A stretch of DNA of 5,525 nucleotides from the NCBI GenBank assembly GCA_045589215.1, contig JAZNOQ010000163.1, positions 1 to 5,525 of the forward strand, written 5' to 3'. Positions 1-5,525 of this stretch are shown here, piece by piece. The notes beneath the pieces were generated by a model that was not told where the DNA came from, did not search any database, and saw only the letters and a program-made list of their open reading frames with translations. Positions within the stretch are counted from its first letter, which is position 1. Every line of letters starts with the position of its first letter. The stretch is from JAZNOQ01 sp045589215 (lineage in GTDB: Bacteria; Bacillota; Clostridia; Oscillospirales; CAG-272). A program made the translations under genes and the position numbers.

Positions 1-2
1 GC

Positions 3-1568
3 ATCGTTCCCTTCTCGACGATCAAGTATTTCTCCGACAAGGACTACTGGAAGCAGTACTTCCCCGCAGAATATGTCCTCGAAATGAAGGAGCAGATCCG
101 TCTCTGGTTCTACTCGATGCTCTTTATGTCCACCGTTCTCGTGGACGAGCCCCCGTACGAGCGCGTCGGCACTTACTCGGTCGTCGTTTCGGAGGACGGC
201 TCGAAGTTCTCGAAGACAGGCTTTATGATCCGCTTTGACGAGGCGGCTGACAAGATCGGCGCAGATGCATCGCGCTATATCTACGCATCCTCTCCGACCT
301 CGACCGACGTGCGTTTCGGCTTTAACCTCGGCGACGAAGCAAAGCGCAAGCTGCTCGGATATTGGAACCTCTGCACCTTCTTCGCGACCTACGCGGATAT
401 CGATGACGTCAAGGTCGATCTCTCGAAGCTCGACTACTCGAAGCTCTGCGACGTAGATCGTTGGCTCGTTCTCAAAACGAACGAATTCATCAAGACCTGC
501 CGCGAGCATTTTGATAACTACACCACCCGTGAGATCATCGTCGCGTTTGAAAGCTTCGTCAATGACATCTCGAACTTCTACGTCCGCGTCAACCGTGCGC
601 GCTTCTGGAAGTCCGAATGCGACGAGGACAAGATGAACGCATATGCAGTGCTTTACTACGCAGTAAAGACCATCACGGGCGCAATGGCTCCGATCATTCC
701 CTTTATGACCGAGGCTGTATGGCAGACCTTCGTAAAGGGTTATTCTGCGGATGAAACCGAGCTGTCGGTCCTCCTCAGCAGCTACCCGACCGTTCCCGCA
801 AATCTTGCAGGCACGGATGACGGCATTCTCGAAAACGTCGAGACCGCGCGCGAACTCATCTCGCTCGGTCTGAAGCTCCGCAACGAAAAGCAGATCAAGG
901 TGCGTCAGCCCCTTCCCGCAATGTACGTTGCGGCAACCGAGAAGAATCACGCGGCTATAAACGCATTCGGCTCGGTCATTCTCTCCGAGATGAACGTCGG
1001 CGAGATCAAGGCGCTCGAAGACACCTCTGCCCTTGAAAGCAATTACCTCACGGTCAACTTCAAGGTCGCAGGCCGCGTACTGAAGGCACAGGCAAATCCC
1101 GTCAAGGCTTACCTTGCTTCTCTCGACGACGACACACAGCAGTCTCTTTCGGACAAGGTTTCGAAGGGCGAGACGATCTCGATCGAGTCGCTCGGTCTTT
1201 CGGATATTCCCGCAAACGTATTCACGGTAGAATCGAAGTCGAAGGGCAGCATCGCGGTTCACAAGGACGCCGACGGCTTCGTCGCGCTCGACTGCGAGAT
1301 CTCCGAGGACTTGATGCGTGCAGGTCTCTGCCGCGACATCGTGCGTCAGTGCCAGGTCTTCCGTAAGAACGCAGGCTTTGACGTTTCCGACCGCATTTTC
1401 GTGCAGTTCGTGACCGACAGTGACCTTCTTGCATCCGTCATCGACGAAAAGAAGGAGCAGCTCGCGTCCGACCTGCTCGCAACCTTTAGTGACGTCAAGG
1501 AGCCCGAATTCACGGGTGAGATTGACCTCGACGGCGCAAAGCTCACCGTTCTGCTCCGCAGAGTATAA
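3..1568 (+). CDS. ileS: Isoleucyl-tRNA synthetase, C-terminal part (5' end outside window)
   Basis: Charges tRNA-Ile with isoleucine in the cytoplasm (class I aminoacyl-tRNA synthetase). The frame is open from base 3 with no start, so the N-terminal Rossmann half and HIGH motif lie to the left; 521 codons remain. It opens with a GIVPFST-clade segment (IVPFSTIKYF) and then WFYSML, the end of the catalytic domain. The KMSKS loop appears as KFSKT at bases 204-218, with both lysines kept. An anticodon-binding helical domain follows (about bases 450-740; NFYVRVNRARFW is the typical synthetase segment), then VRQPLP near base 903. The tail (about bases 1040-1560) has VALDCEISEDLMRAGL and DVSDRIFVQF, which match the C-terminal domain of type 2 (eukaryote-like) IleRS; no zinc-binding cysteine cluster is seen at the end. 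Stop TAA at 1566-1568, 17 bases before the terminator stem. Identity as IleRS rather than ValRS or LeuRS rests on this tail; the upstream specificity regions are not visible. Confidence 0.9.
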   Translation: MVPFSTIKYFSDKDYWKQYFPAEYVLEMKEQIRLWFYSMLFMSTVLVDEPPYERVGTYSVVVSEDGSKFSKTGFMIRFDEAADKIGADASRYIYASSPTSTDVRFGFNLGDEAKRKLLGYWNLCTFFATYADIDDVKVDLSKLDYSKLCDVDRWLVLKTNEFIKTCREHFDNYTTREIIVAFESFVNDISNFYVRVNRARFWKSECDEDKMNAYAVLYYAVKTITGAMAPIIPFMTEAVWQTFVKGYSADETELSVLLSSYPTVPANLAGTDDGILENVETARELISLGLKLRNEKQIKVRQPLPAMYVAATEKNHAAINAFGSVILSEMNVGEIKALEDTSALESNYLTVNFKVAGRVLKAQANPVKAYLASLDDDTQQSLSDKVSKGETISIESLGLSDIPANVFTVESKSKGSIAVHKDADGFVALDCEISEDLMRAGLCRDIVRQCQVFRKNAGFDVSDRIFVQFVTDSDLLASVIDEKKEQLASDLLATFSDVKEPEFTGEIDLDGAKLTVLLRRV

Positions 1569-1585
1569 TGAGAATAAAATAGCAC

Positions 1586-1616
1586 GAGGGGCTGAGTCAA
1601 ATTGACTCAGCCCCTC
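1586..1616. terminator. Bidirectional Rho-independent terminator between convergent ileS and trxA
   Basis: Two 15-base arms (1586-1600 and 1602-1616) are perfect reverse complements around a single central A; in RNA a few of the innermost pairs would open to form the loop. The outer half of the stem is GC-rich (GAGGGGC). On the + strand it is followed by TTCG and then TTTTATTTT (1621-1629). On the - strand the flank 1569-1581 reads as CTATTTTATTCTC, so it is T-rich in that direction too. It begins 17 bases after the ileS stop and 23 bases beyond the trxA stop, so one hairpin probably ends both convergent transcripts. Confidence 0.9.
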
Positions 1617-1639
1617 TTCGTTTTATTTTGAAAAAGCCG

Positions 1640-1960
1640 TTAGACCAAAGCACGATCCAGCATTTCGGCAAGCTCGTCCTCCGACACAAGTCCGATCGAC
1701 TTCTCTTTCAGCTCTCCGTCCTTAAATACGATCACCGTCGGAATGCTCTGTATGCCGAACGTGGCGGCGACGGGATACGCCTCGTCCACGTTCACCTTGC
1801 AGACCTTAACCTTTCCTGCGTAACGCTCCGAGATCCGTTCAATCGCGGGAGCGAGCCTCTGGCACGGACCGCACCAATCGGCAAAGAAATCCACAAGCAC
1901 GGGAATATCACTGTTCAGAGCTTCGTTTTCAAAGCTCTCGATCGTCAACTTCGTTACCAT
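1640..1960 (-). CDS. trxA: Thioredoxin
   Basis: Small cytoplasmic dithiol protein that reduces disulfides in client proteins. The 106 residues match the usual length of a bacterial thioredoxin. The active site WCGPC sits at about residues 29-33, preceded by VLVDFFADWC, and the cis-proline loop SIPT at about residues 77-80 is intact, as is the following TVIVFKDGE strand. There is no signal peptide or membrane segment. The ATG at 1960-1958 is supported by AAGGAGG (1970-1976) nine bases upstream, and this site overlaps the stop codon of the upstream FTR-like gene. It is the last gene of the - strand cluster before the terminator. Its position right after an FTR-like gene suggests that protein as its electron donor (inference); no NADPH thioredoxin reductase gene is seen in the window. 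Confidence 0.96.
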   Translation of the reverse strand: MVTKLTIESFENEALNSDIPVLVDFFADWCGPCQRLAPAIERISERYAGKVKVCKVNVDEAYPVAATFGIQSIPTVIVFKDGELKEKSIGLVSEDELAEMLDRALV

Positions 1961-1969
1961 ATTCGGTTT

Positions 1970-1976
1970 CCTCCTT
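1970..1976 (-). promoter_or_regulatory. Ribosome binding site of trxA overlapping the upstream stop codon
   Basis: AAGGAGG on the - strand, nine bases before the trxA ATG. The TAA stop of the FTR-like gene occupies 1975-1977, so ribosomes ending on that gene finish directly on the trxA ribosome binding site. This arrangement favours coupled translation of the two redox proteins. Confidence 0.85.
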
Positions 1977-2175
1977 ATTTTTCCTTATAGTAGAGGAGGC
2001 AGTGGCAGTAGCCCTCGAAATTCGGATCTGCAACCTGCTCCTTGAATTCCTTGCACATACATTTCGTCTCGGGTGTACGTTCGAGACGGCAGGGGCAATA
2101 CCCACCCGTGCGCAGAAGTCCCTCCTTGATCGTTTTCACGATCTCCTTGTCCTCGTTGAGACGGATCTTTCCCAT
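1975..2175 (-). CDS. Small ferredoxin:thioredoxin reductase catalytic (beta) subunit-like protein
   Basis: A 66-residue protein with six cysteines in three CxC pairs: CPC at residues 27-29, CMC at 39-41 and CHC at 57-59. CPC and CHC are the hallmarks of the FTR catalytic subunit, where four cysteines bind a 4Fe-4S cluster and the remaining two form the redox disulfide next to it. By analogy C29 and C59 would be the disulfide and C27, C39, C41 and C57 the cluster ligands (inference). The protein is much shorter than plant or cyanobacterial FTR beta, and no alpha (variable) subunit is present nearby. The GGYCPCR and GYCHCLLYYKE contexts fit FTR-domain proteins of anaerobes. ATG at 2175-2173 with AAAGGAG (2183-2189) seven bases upstream. 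It ends 14 bases before thioredoxin, its likely partner. Family is fairly sure; physiological electron donor unknown. Confidence 0.82.
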   Translation of the reverse strand: MGKIRLNEDKEIVKTIKEGLLRTGGYCPCRLERTPETKCMCKEFKEQVADPNFEGYCHCLLYYKEK

Positions 2176-2197
2176 TCGCGGTCTCCTTTCAAAGCGG

Positions 2198-2704
2198 TTA
2201 CTCTGCGATAAGCTCGATCGTCTCGATCTCTACGGTCTCCTTCGGAACGTCCTGCACGTAAAAGCTGATCGCGCCCGTTTTCGTCGTTGCGATCTTGTCA
2301 AGGACGTCAAAGCCGTCCGTGAGCTTGCCGAAGCCCGCGTACTGTCCGTCGAGGTGCGGCGCATCTGCGTGCATCACAAAGAACTGCGACGACGCCGAAT
2401 CGGGATCCGAGGTGCGTGCCATCGAGAGAACTCCGCGCGTATGGCGCAGCGTGTTGTCAAGACAGCCGTTCGCCGCAAATTCACCGACGATCGCGCCCGT
2501 CTCGCGGCTCGAAAAATCCGCGGTATAGCCGCCGCCCTGGATCATAAAGCCCTTGATGACGCGGTGGAAGATCAGACCTCTGAAGAAATCCTTCTCAATG
2601 AGAGAGAGGAAATTCTCAACCGTCTTCGGCGCGTACTCGGGATAAAGCTCCGCCGTCATCGTGCCGTAATTTTTAACCTTGATTGCAATTTTAGGATGAT
2701 TCAT
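2198..2704 (-). CDS. Cyclophilin-type peptidyl-prolyl cis-trans isomerase
   Basis: Speeds up isomerisation of X-Pro peptide bonds during protein folding. The 168 residues cover a single complete cyclophilin domain: FHRVIKGFMIQGG (about residues 46-58, holding the catalytic arginine of FHR), RGVLSMAR (about 90-97), SSQFF (about 105-109) and HLDGQYAGFGKL (about 117-128), where the Trp of human cyclophilin A's WLDG is His. This substitution is usual in bacterial cyclophilins, and such proteins generally bind cyclosporin A poorly (family knowledge). No signal peptide or lipobox is seen, so it is cytoplasmic, like PpiB. ATG at 2704-2702 with AAGGA (2713-2717) eight bases upstream. It lies 45 bases after the Mini-III gene and 22 bases before the FTR-like gene, in the same direction. 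Confidence 0.95.
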   Translation of the reverse strand: MNHPKIAIKVKNYGTMTAELYPEYAPKTVENFLSLIEKDFFRGLIFHRVIKGFMIQGGGYTADFSSRETGAIVGEFAANGCLDNTLRHTRGVLSMARTSDPDSASSQFFVMHADAPHLDGQYAGFGKLTDGFDVLDKIATTKTGAISFYVQDVPKETVEIETIELIAE

Positions 2705-2749
2705 CGTTTTATTCCTTCCGTCTTCATAGTATTTTCGGTTTTCGTGTTT

Positions 2750-3190
2750 TTATTCCTCGGGAACCAGGAGATCCGCGGAAAATCCCGCAAGCTCTACCCT
2801 CTCCGCTTCGGGGTAACCGATGAAAAACAGCTCGCGGATGCGGGAAAGCTCTCCCGCGAGATAGAGATACCCGAACAGTGCCTCCATCCCCGTCGCCGAG
2901 CGGTACTGTCCGACCGTCGCACTGCGCGGCACGTTCTGAATGTGCCCTCTGTTGTGCGCGCGGCGGTAAACGCCCAGCTCGTTCTCGGAGAGAACGGGCA
3001 AAATGCGCTTCATCGCCTCTGCCTGCGCGACCGCACTGACAAAGGAGAGCGACGCGCGATTGAGATCCCCCGACTGTACGAGCCCACTTTCAACGAGATA
3101 GGAGCGCACGCACAGCTCGATCACACTGTCACCAAGATACGCGAGCGTCTCGCCCGAAAGCTGTCTTGCCTCTTTTTTGCTTTGCACCAT
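2750..3190 (-). CDS. mrnC: Mini-ribonuclease III (23S rRNA maturation)
   Basis: An RNase III catalytic domain without the double-stranded RNA-binding domain. In Bacillus subtilis this enzyme trims the ends of 23S pre-rRNA. With the ATG at 3190-3188 the product is 146 residues, close to the 143 of B. subtilis MrnC. The signature LAYLGDSVIEL carries the catalytic Asp (residue 21) and SATGMEALFGYLYL carries the catalytic Glu (residue 103). SAVAQAEAMKRI matches the family's conserved helix. The loop that usually reads RGRNAK is here RRAHNRGH. A frame extension to a TTG at 3217 exists, but it overlaps the upstream gene, lacks a ribosome binding site and adds residues absent from the family, so the ATG is preferred. 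mrnC often sits next to cysS in Firmicutes; here it follows SGNH hydrolase genes with a 16-base gap. Confidence 0.93.
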   Translation of the reverse strand: MVQSKKEARQLSGETLAYLGDSVIELCVRSYLVESGLVQSGDLNRASLSFVSAVAQAEAMKRILPVLSENELGVYRRAHNRGHIQNVPRSATVGQYRSATGMEALFGYLYLAGELSRIRELFFIGYPEAERVELAGFSADLLVPEE

Positions 3191-3195
3191 AAGGT

Positions 3196-3200
3196 CTTCC
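3196..3200 (-). promoter_or_regulatory. Weak ribosome binding site supporting the mrnC ATG
   Basis: GGAAG on the - strand, five bases before the ATG at 3190-3188. It is weaker than the AAGGAG/GGAGG sites of the other genes, and it lies just past the stop of the SGNH hydrolase gene (TAA at 3207-3209). Nothing similar precedes the alternative TTG at 3217. mrnC translation may therefore depend partly on ribosomes arriving from the upstream gene (inference). Confidence 0.45.
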
Positions 3201-3206
3201 GTCCGT

Positions 3207-4322
3207 TTAGTCGGCAAAGCAATCGTAATGCATCATCGCACGGCGCATGACGCTTTCGATCTTATCCGCCATCAGAGTAAATCCGAGATCCTGCGGATGC
3301 GTACCGTCCATCGTGCAGTCGGTCTCGTACTTGCCGAGGAAGAAGGTCTCGCCGTCGATGTAATAGACGTTTCGATCCCCCTTCGCACGCGCATAGCGGA
3401 AGGTGTCGATGATGACGTCGCGGCGGGCATAGCACTTATCTCTGTCCTGCGTTGCGACGTTCGGCTTTGAGATCATGATATACGGAATGTCGGGATTTTT
3501 TGCCCTTATGATATCGTAAAGGCGCTGATGCGTGTCCTTCAGATGCTCGACCGTCGGCGCGTTGTGGTCATAGTCGCAGATAAACATACACATCGGGAGA
3601 GACGCCATATATTCCGCGATCGCTACTTCTCCCTTCGCATTTCCCGAAAATCCGAGGCTCACGCAGTTCATGTTCAGCCTGCGGGAGAGAATATTCGGAT
3701 AGCAAAGCCCGGGACGGGTCGCTGCCGTTCCGTGCACGATCGACGAGCCGTAGATCACGACGGGCTTTTGATTGCGGTACGGTCTGCCCGCCTTCAGCGT
3801 CGCATCCTCCTGAATGCCGATATAGACGTTCTTCACGACCGAGTGAAGCGGAAAATGAATGACGTAGCTCCGTTCCTTCCGCCCGTCGAAGCGCACGATC
3901 TGCTCGTAGCTGTCTGCCGTACTGTACGGCGGGAGCAGGGGTTTCAAGAACCGCGTGGAATCGGGGTCGTCGAGATAAATATCAAAGCCTGCACTCATCG
4001 CGAGTGTCATATGCGTGGCACGTCCCACCCCCGCAAATTCGGCACGCAGGATCACGTACTGCGAATCGGTGGTGAATTTCACCCGTCCGCCCGCAGACTT
4101 GCGCTCAAGCTTCACAACACCAGGGTTCGTATTCGCCGCCACCTCGGTCGGTAGGCGGTGGAAGATCGGCTCGGTCTCGGGCTTGTAAAAGTTATAAAGA
4201 TCAAACGGGGGCTTTCTTACGTCATAAAACTTTACATCGGTCTCGGGAAACGAGGTCTCGATGATCATATTTTTGTCTACTTCAATGTCCGATCCTTCGG
4301 ACAGCTTGATTTCTTCTGCCAT
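3207..4322 (-). CDS. SGNH/GDSL-family hydrolase, SsfX3-like two-domain type (copy 1)
   Basis: Probable cytoplasmic esterase or acyltransferase-type hydrolase of 371 residues; substrate unknown. The N-terminal region (about 30-175) is a beta-rich domain with FDLYNFY near residue 40, matching the GxDLY-type domain found before this class of SGNH catalytic domains. The catalytic domain follows. Block I is VVIYGSSIVHG with nucleophile Ser194, and block II is GFSG (224-227) with the oxyanion glycine. Block III is DYDHNAP with Asn254, and block V is DGTHP with Asp339 and His342, so all four SGNH residues are present. There is no signal peptide or membrane segment. ATG at 4322-4320 has GGAGG (4331-4335) eight bases upstream, inside a 14-base gap after its paralogue. 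It is a clear tandem relative of the 4337-5437 gene, with roughly half of the catalytic-domain residues shared. Compared with that copy it has a longer N-terminus and a slightly shorter loop before block V. Deacetylation of sugars or of a small molecule are possible roles. Confidence 0.88.
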   Translation of the reverse strand: MAEEIKLSEGSDIEVDKNMIIETSFPETDVKFYDVRKPPFDLYNFYKPETEPIFHRLPTEVAANTNPGVVKLERKSAGGRVKFTTDSQYVILRAEFAGVGRATHMTLAMSAGFDIYLDDPDSTRFLKPLLPPYSTADSYEQIVRFDGRKERSYVIHFPLHSVVKNVYIGIQEDATLKAGRPYRNQKPVVIYGSSIVHGTAATRPGLCYPNILSRRLNMNCVSLGFSGNAKGEVAIAEYMASLPMCMFICDYDHNAPTVEHLKDTHQRLYDIIRAKNPDIPYIMISKPNVATQDRDKCYARRDVIIDTFRYARAKGDRNVYYIDGETFFLGKYETDCTMDGTHPQDLGFTLMADKIESVMRRAMMHYDCFAD

Positions 4323-4336
4323 TTCCGTTACCTCCG

Positions 4337-5437
4337 TTATTCGCCCTTCAGGAAGGGGACCTCATTCAGAATGCGAAGCAGAACGCGGTGAACGCTGTCT
4401 GCCATCTTCAGCATACCGATATCGTTCGGGTGGATGCCGTCAAGCGTGCATTCACACTCGTCTGGCCCCGAGAAAAAGCTCTCGCCGTCGATATACCACA
4501 CGCGCCTGTCTCCCTCGGCACGTGCCGCACGGAAGGTGTCGATCACAACGTCTCTGCGCTCGATCGAGGCATCGGTGCGAAGAACGCCCTTTGCGTTATA
4601 GGTATTGAAGCCAGGGCGCGAAAGCATCAGGATCGGAATGTCGGGATGCGCGTCGCGCACTCTCTTGTAGAGATTATAGTGCGTCTCACGCAGATATTCG
4701 GGTGAGGGTGCGTTGTGGTCGTAATCGAGAACGAAGCAGCACATATCGGTCGATGCAAGATAGTCAACGATCGCAGGCTCTGCCTTTGCCGCCCCCGAGA
4801 AGCCGAGATTTCTGAAATCCGCATTCAGTCTGCGGCAGGTGAGCGAAACGTACGAAAGTCCCGGGCGGGACGCCGACACACCCTGCGTGATCGAGCTGCC
4901 GTAGAATACGATCGGCTTTTCATTCACATACGAAAGACCGGGCTTTAAGGTCGCCCCCTCGGGAAGTCCGATGTAAAGCTCCCTCATGCTTCTGTGAAGC
5001 GGGAGATTCAGCGTGATCGAGTGCTCCCCCTCGGGAAGAAAGATCTTTCCCGCATACGTATTCTCCGTATAATCGGACGGAATACGGAGCGGATGGACAA
5101 ACACCGATGCGGGCGCTCTGCCTCCGACCTTCGGGTCGTCGATGTAGAGATCAAAAATACCGCCCTTCAGCTTGCTTCCCGTAACGTATATCGCGATGTA
5201 TTCCGCATCGGTCGTAAAGCGGATGCGCCCGCCCGAGGTGAAATAATTTCTCACCTTGACCTTTGCGCTCGTCGCCTCGGCTACGTCCTCGGGCATACGG
5301 CAGTAACGTCCTCCGCTGTACGGATCAAAAAGTCCGTAGATACGGAAACAGTCCTCTCTTGCATCATGAAAAACAACGTCCTCAAAGGCAGTAAGGAGAC
5401 GAAGCTCGTCCTGTTTTTCCTTTGTCAATTCAAACAT
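4337..5437 (-). CDS. SGNH/GDSL-family hydrolase, SsfX3-like two-domain type (copy 2)
   Basis: A 366-residue paralogue of the downstream gene with the same architecture: an N-terminal beta-rich domain (about 20-165, FRIYGLF at 31-37 as the GxDLY-like motif) and an SGNH catalytic domain. Catalytic residues are Ser182 in IVFYGSSITQG, glycine in LGFSG (211-215), Asn242 in DYDHNAP, and Asp333 and His336 in DGIHP. About six extra residues (near 280-292, NAKGVLRTDAS region) occur between blocks III and V relative to copy 1, which may reshape the active-site entrance. No signal peptide, so cytoplasmic. ATG at 5437-5435 has GGAGG (5447-5451) nine bases upstream. The C-terminus EVPFLKGE is nearly repeated by the partial gene at the right edge. 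The substrate cannot be told from sequence; carbohydrate esterase activity is a reasonable guess. Confidence 0.88.
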   Translation of the reverse strand: MFELTKEKQDELRLLTAFEDVVFHDAREDCFRIYGLFDPYSGGRYCRMPEDVAEATSAKVKVRNYFTSGGRIRFTTDAEYIAIYVTGSKLKGGIFDLYIDDPKVGGRAPASVFVHPLRIPSDYTENTYAGKIFLPEGEHSITLNLPLHRSMRELYIGLPEGATLKPGLSYVNEKPIVFYGSSITQGVSASRPGLSYVSLTCRRLNADFRNLGFSGAAKAEPAIVDYLASTDMCCFVLDYDHNAPSPEYLRETHYNLYKRVRDAHPDIPILMLSRPGFNTYNAKGVLRTDASIERRDVVIDTFRAARAEGDRRVWYIDGESFFSGPDECECTLDGIHPNDIGMLKMADSVHRVLLRILNEVPFLKGE

Positions 5438-5494
5438 ACCAAACGTCCTCCATATGTATAAGTTTAAAATATTTTTTGCTTTTACCGTGCCATC
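5438..5494 (-). other. AT-rich spacer between SGNH hydrolase genes
   Basis: This 57-base spacer is the longest gap within the - strand cluster and is distinctly AT-rich, with the palindrome AAAATATTTT at 5466-5475. On the - strand TATACA occurs just before the ribosome binding site, but no -35 element lies at a proper distance, and a start there would fall inside the ribosome binding site. No hairpin with a T-run is present. I see neither a convincing promoter nor a terminator, so read-through from the upstream gene is likeliest. Confidence 0.4.
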
Positions 5495-5525
5495 TTATCC
5501 TTCGTCCTTCAGAAAAGGAACCTCT
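5495..5525 (-). CDS. C-terminal end of a third tandem SGNH hydrolase-like gene (cut by window edge)
   Basis: Read on the - strand, the last bases give EVPFLKDEG followed by TAA (5497-5495). The neighbouring SGNH hydrolase ends in EVPFLKGE plus stop. Six residues in a row are shared at the same position next to the stop, with several synonymous base differences, so this is a related protein end rather than a recent copied fragment. This strongly suggests a third paralogue whose body lies right of the window. Only nine residues are visible, so the identity is inferred from this match and the tandem position. Confidence 0.65.
   Translation of the reverse strand, partial: EVPFLKDEG

Noticed and set aside
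2701..2727. Eight-codon ORF (- strand) whose TGA overlaps the cyclophilin ATG
   Set aside because: No ribosome binding site precedes it and the sequence around it is simply the cyclophilin leader; chance is the simplest explanation.
3191..3217. A longer mrnC starting at TTG (3217-3215), adding nine residues
   Set aside because: It overlaps the end of the upstream SGNH gene, has no ribosome binding site and extends beyond the family's usual N-terminus; the ATG at 3190 gives 146 residues, near the known size.
2042..3250. A 402-codon open frame on the + strand
   Set aside because: It lies opposite the FTR-like, cyclophilin and mrnC genes, all with conserved motifs. Its product is Arg-rich and low in recognisable motifs, as expected for an antisense shadow in GC-rich DNA.
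3528..4154. A 208-codon open frame on the + strand
   Set aside because: Antisense to the SGNH hydrolase copy 1, Arg/His-rich with no family signature and no ribosome binding site noted.
5431..5454. Seven-codon ORF (- strand) starting at the ATG at 5454-5452 and running over the SGNH copy 2 start
   Set aside because: Its start codon directly adjoins the GGAGG site that serves the real gene, it has no ribosome binding site of its own, and nothing suggests a leader peptide.
5438..5494. Promoter for SGNH copy 2 based on TATACA near the gene start
   Set aside because: No matching -35 element at a normal distance, and the implied transcription start would fall within the ribosome binding site.

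Overview
The window looks like a piece of a Gram-positive Clostridia-type genome, probably from an anaerobic gut or rumen lineage (inference). The reasons are a moderately GC-rich, densely packed layout, strong AAGGAG/GGAGG ribosome binding sites on short leaders, a Mini-III ribonuclease, a thioredoxin paired with a small ferredoxin:thioredoxin-reductase-like protein, and a class I isoleucyl-tRNA synthetase variant that ends in a type-2-like C-terminal domain. No phage, IS element, CRISPR array, tRNA or rRNA was seen.

Layout: bases 3-1568 on the + strand hold the C-terminal part of an isoleucyl-tRNA synthetase whose start lies left of the window. A strong palindrome at 1586-1616 with T-rich flanks on both sides is a shared bidirectional terminator. 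All genes to its right lie on the - strand and converge on it. In transcription order (right to left) they are: the last codons of an SGNH hydrolase (5495-5525, cut by the window edge), a full SGNH hydrolase (4337-5437), a second full SGNH hydrolase (3207-4322), Mini-III ribonuclease (2750-3190), a cyclophilin-type peptidyl-prolyl isomerase (2198-2704), a 66-residue FTR-catalytic-subunit-like protein (1975-2175) and thioredoxin (1640-1960).

The gaps between the - strand genes are 14 to 57 bases and show no clear internal promoter or terminator, so they plausibly form one transcription unit. The FTR-like protein and thioredoxin form an obvious redox pair: the stop codon of the first lies inside the ribosome binding site of the second. 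The SGNH hydrolases form a tandem family of at least three. They lack signal peptides and probably act in the cytoplasm on acylated small molecules or sugars. Their joining to RNA-processing and protein-folding genes is the least ordinary part of the layout. I found no clear evidence for a wholly new system; the items most worth checking are the tandem SGNH array and the mini-FTR/thioredoxin pair.
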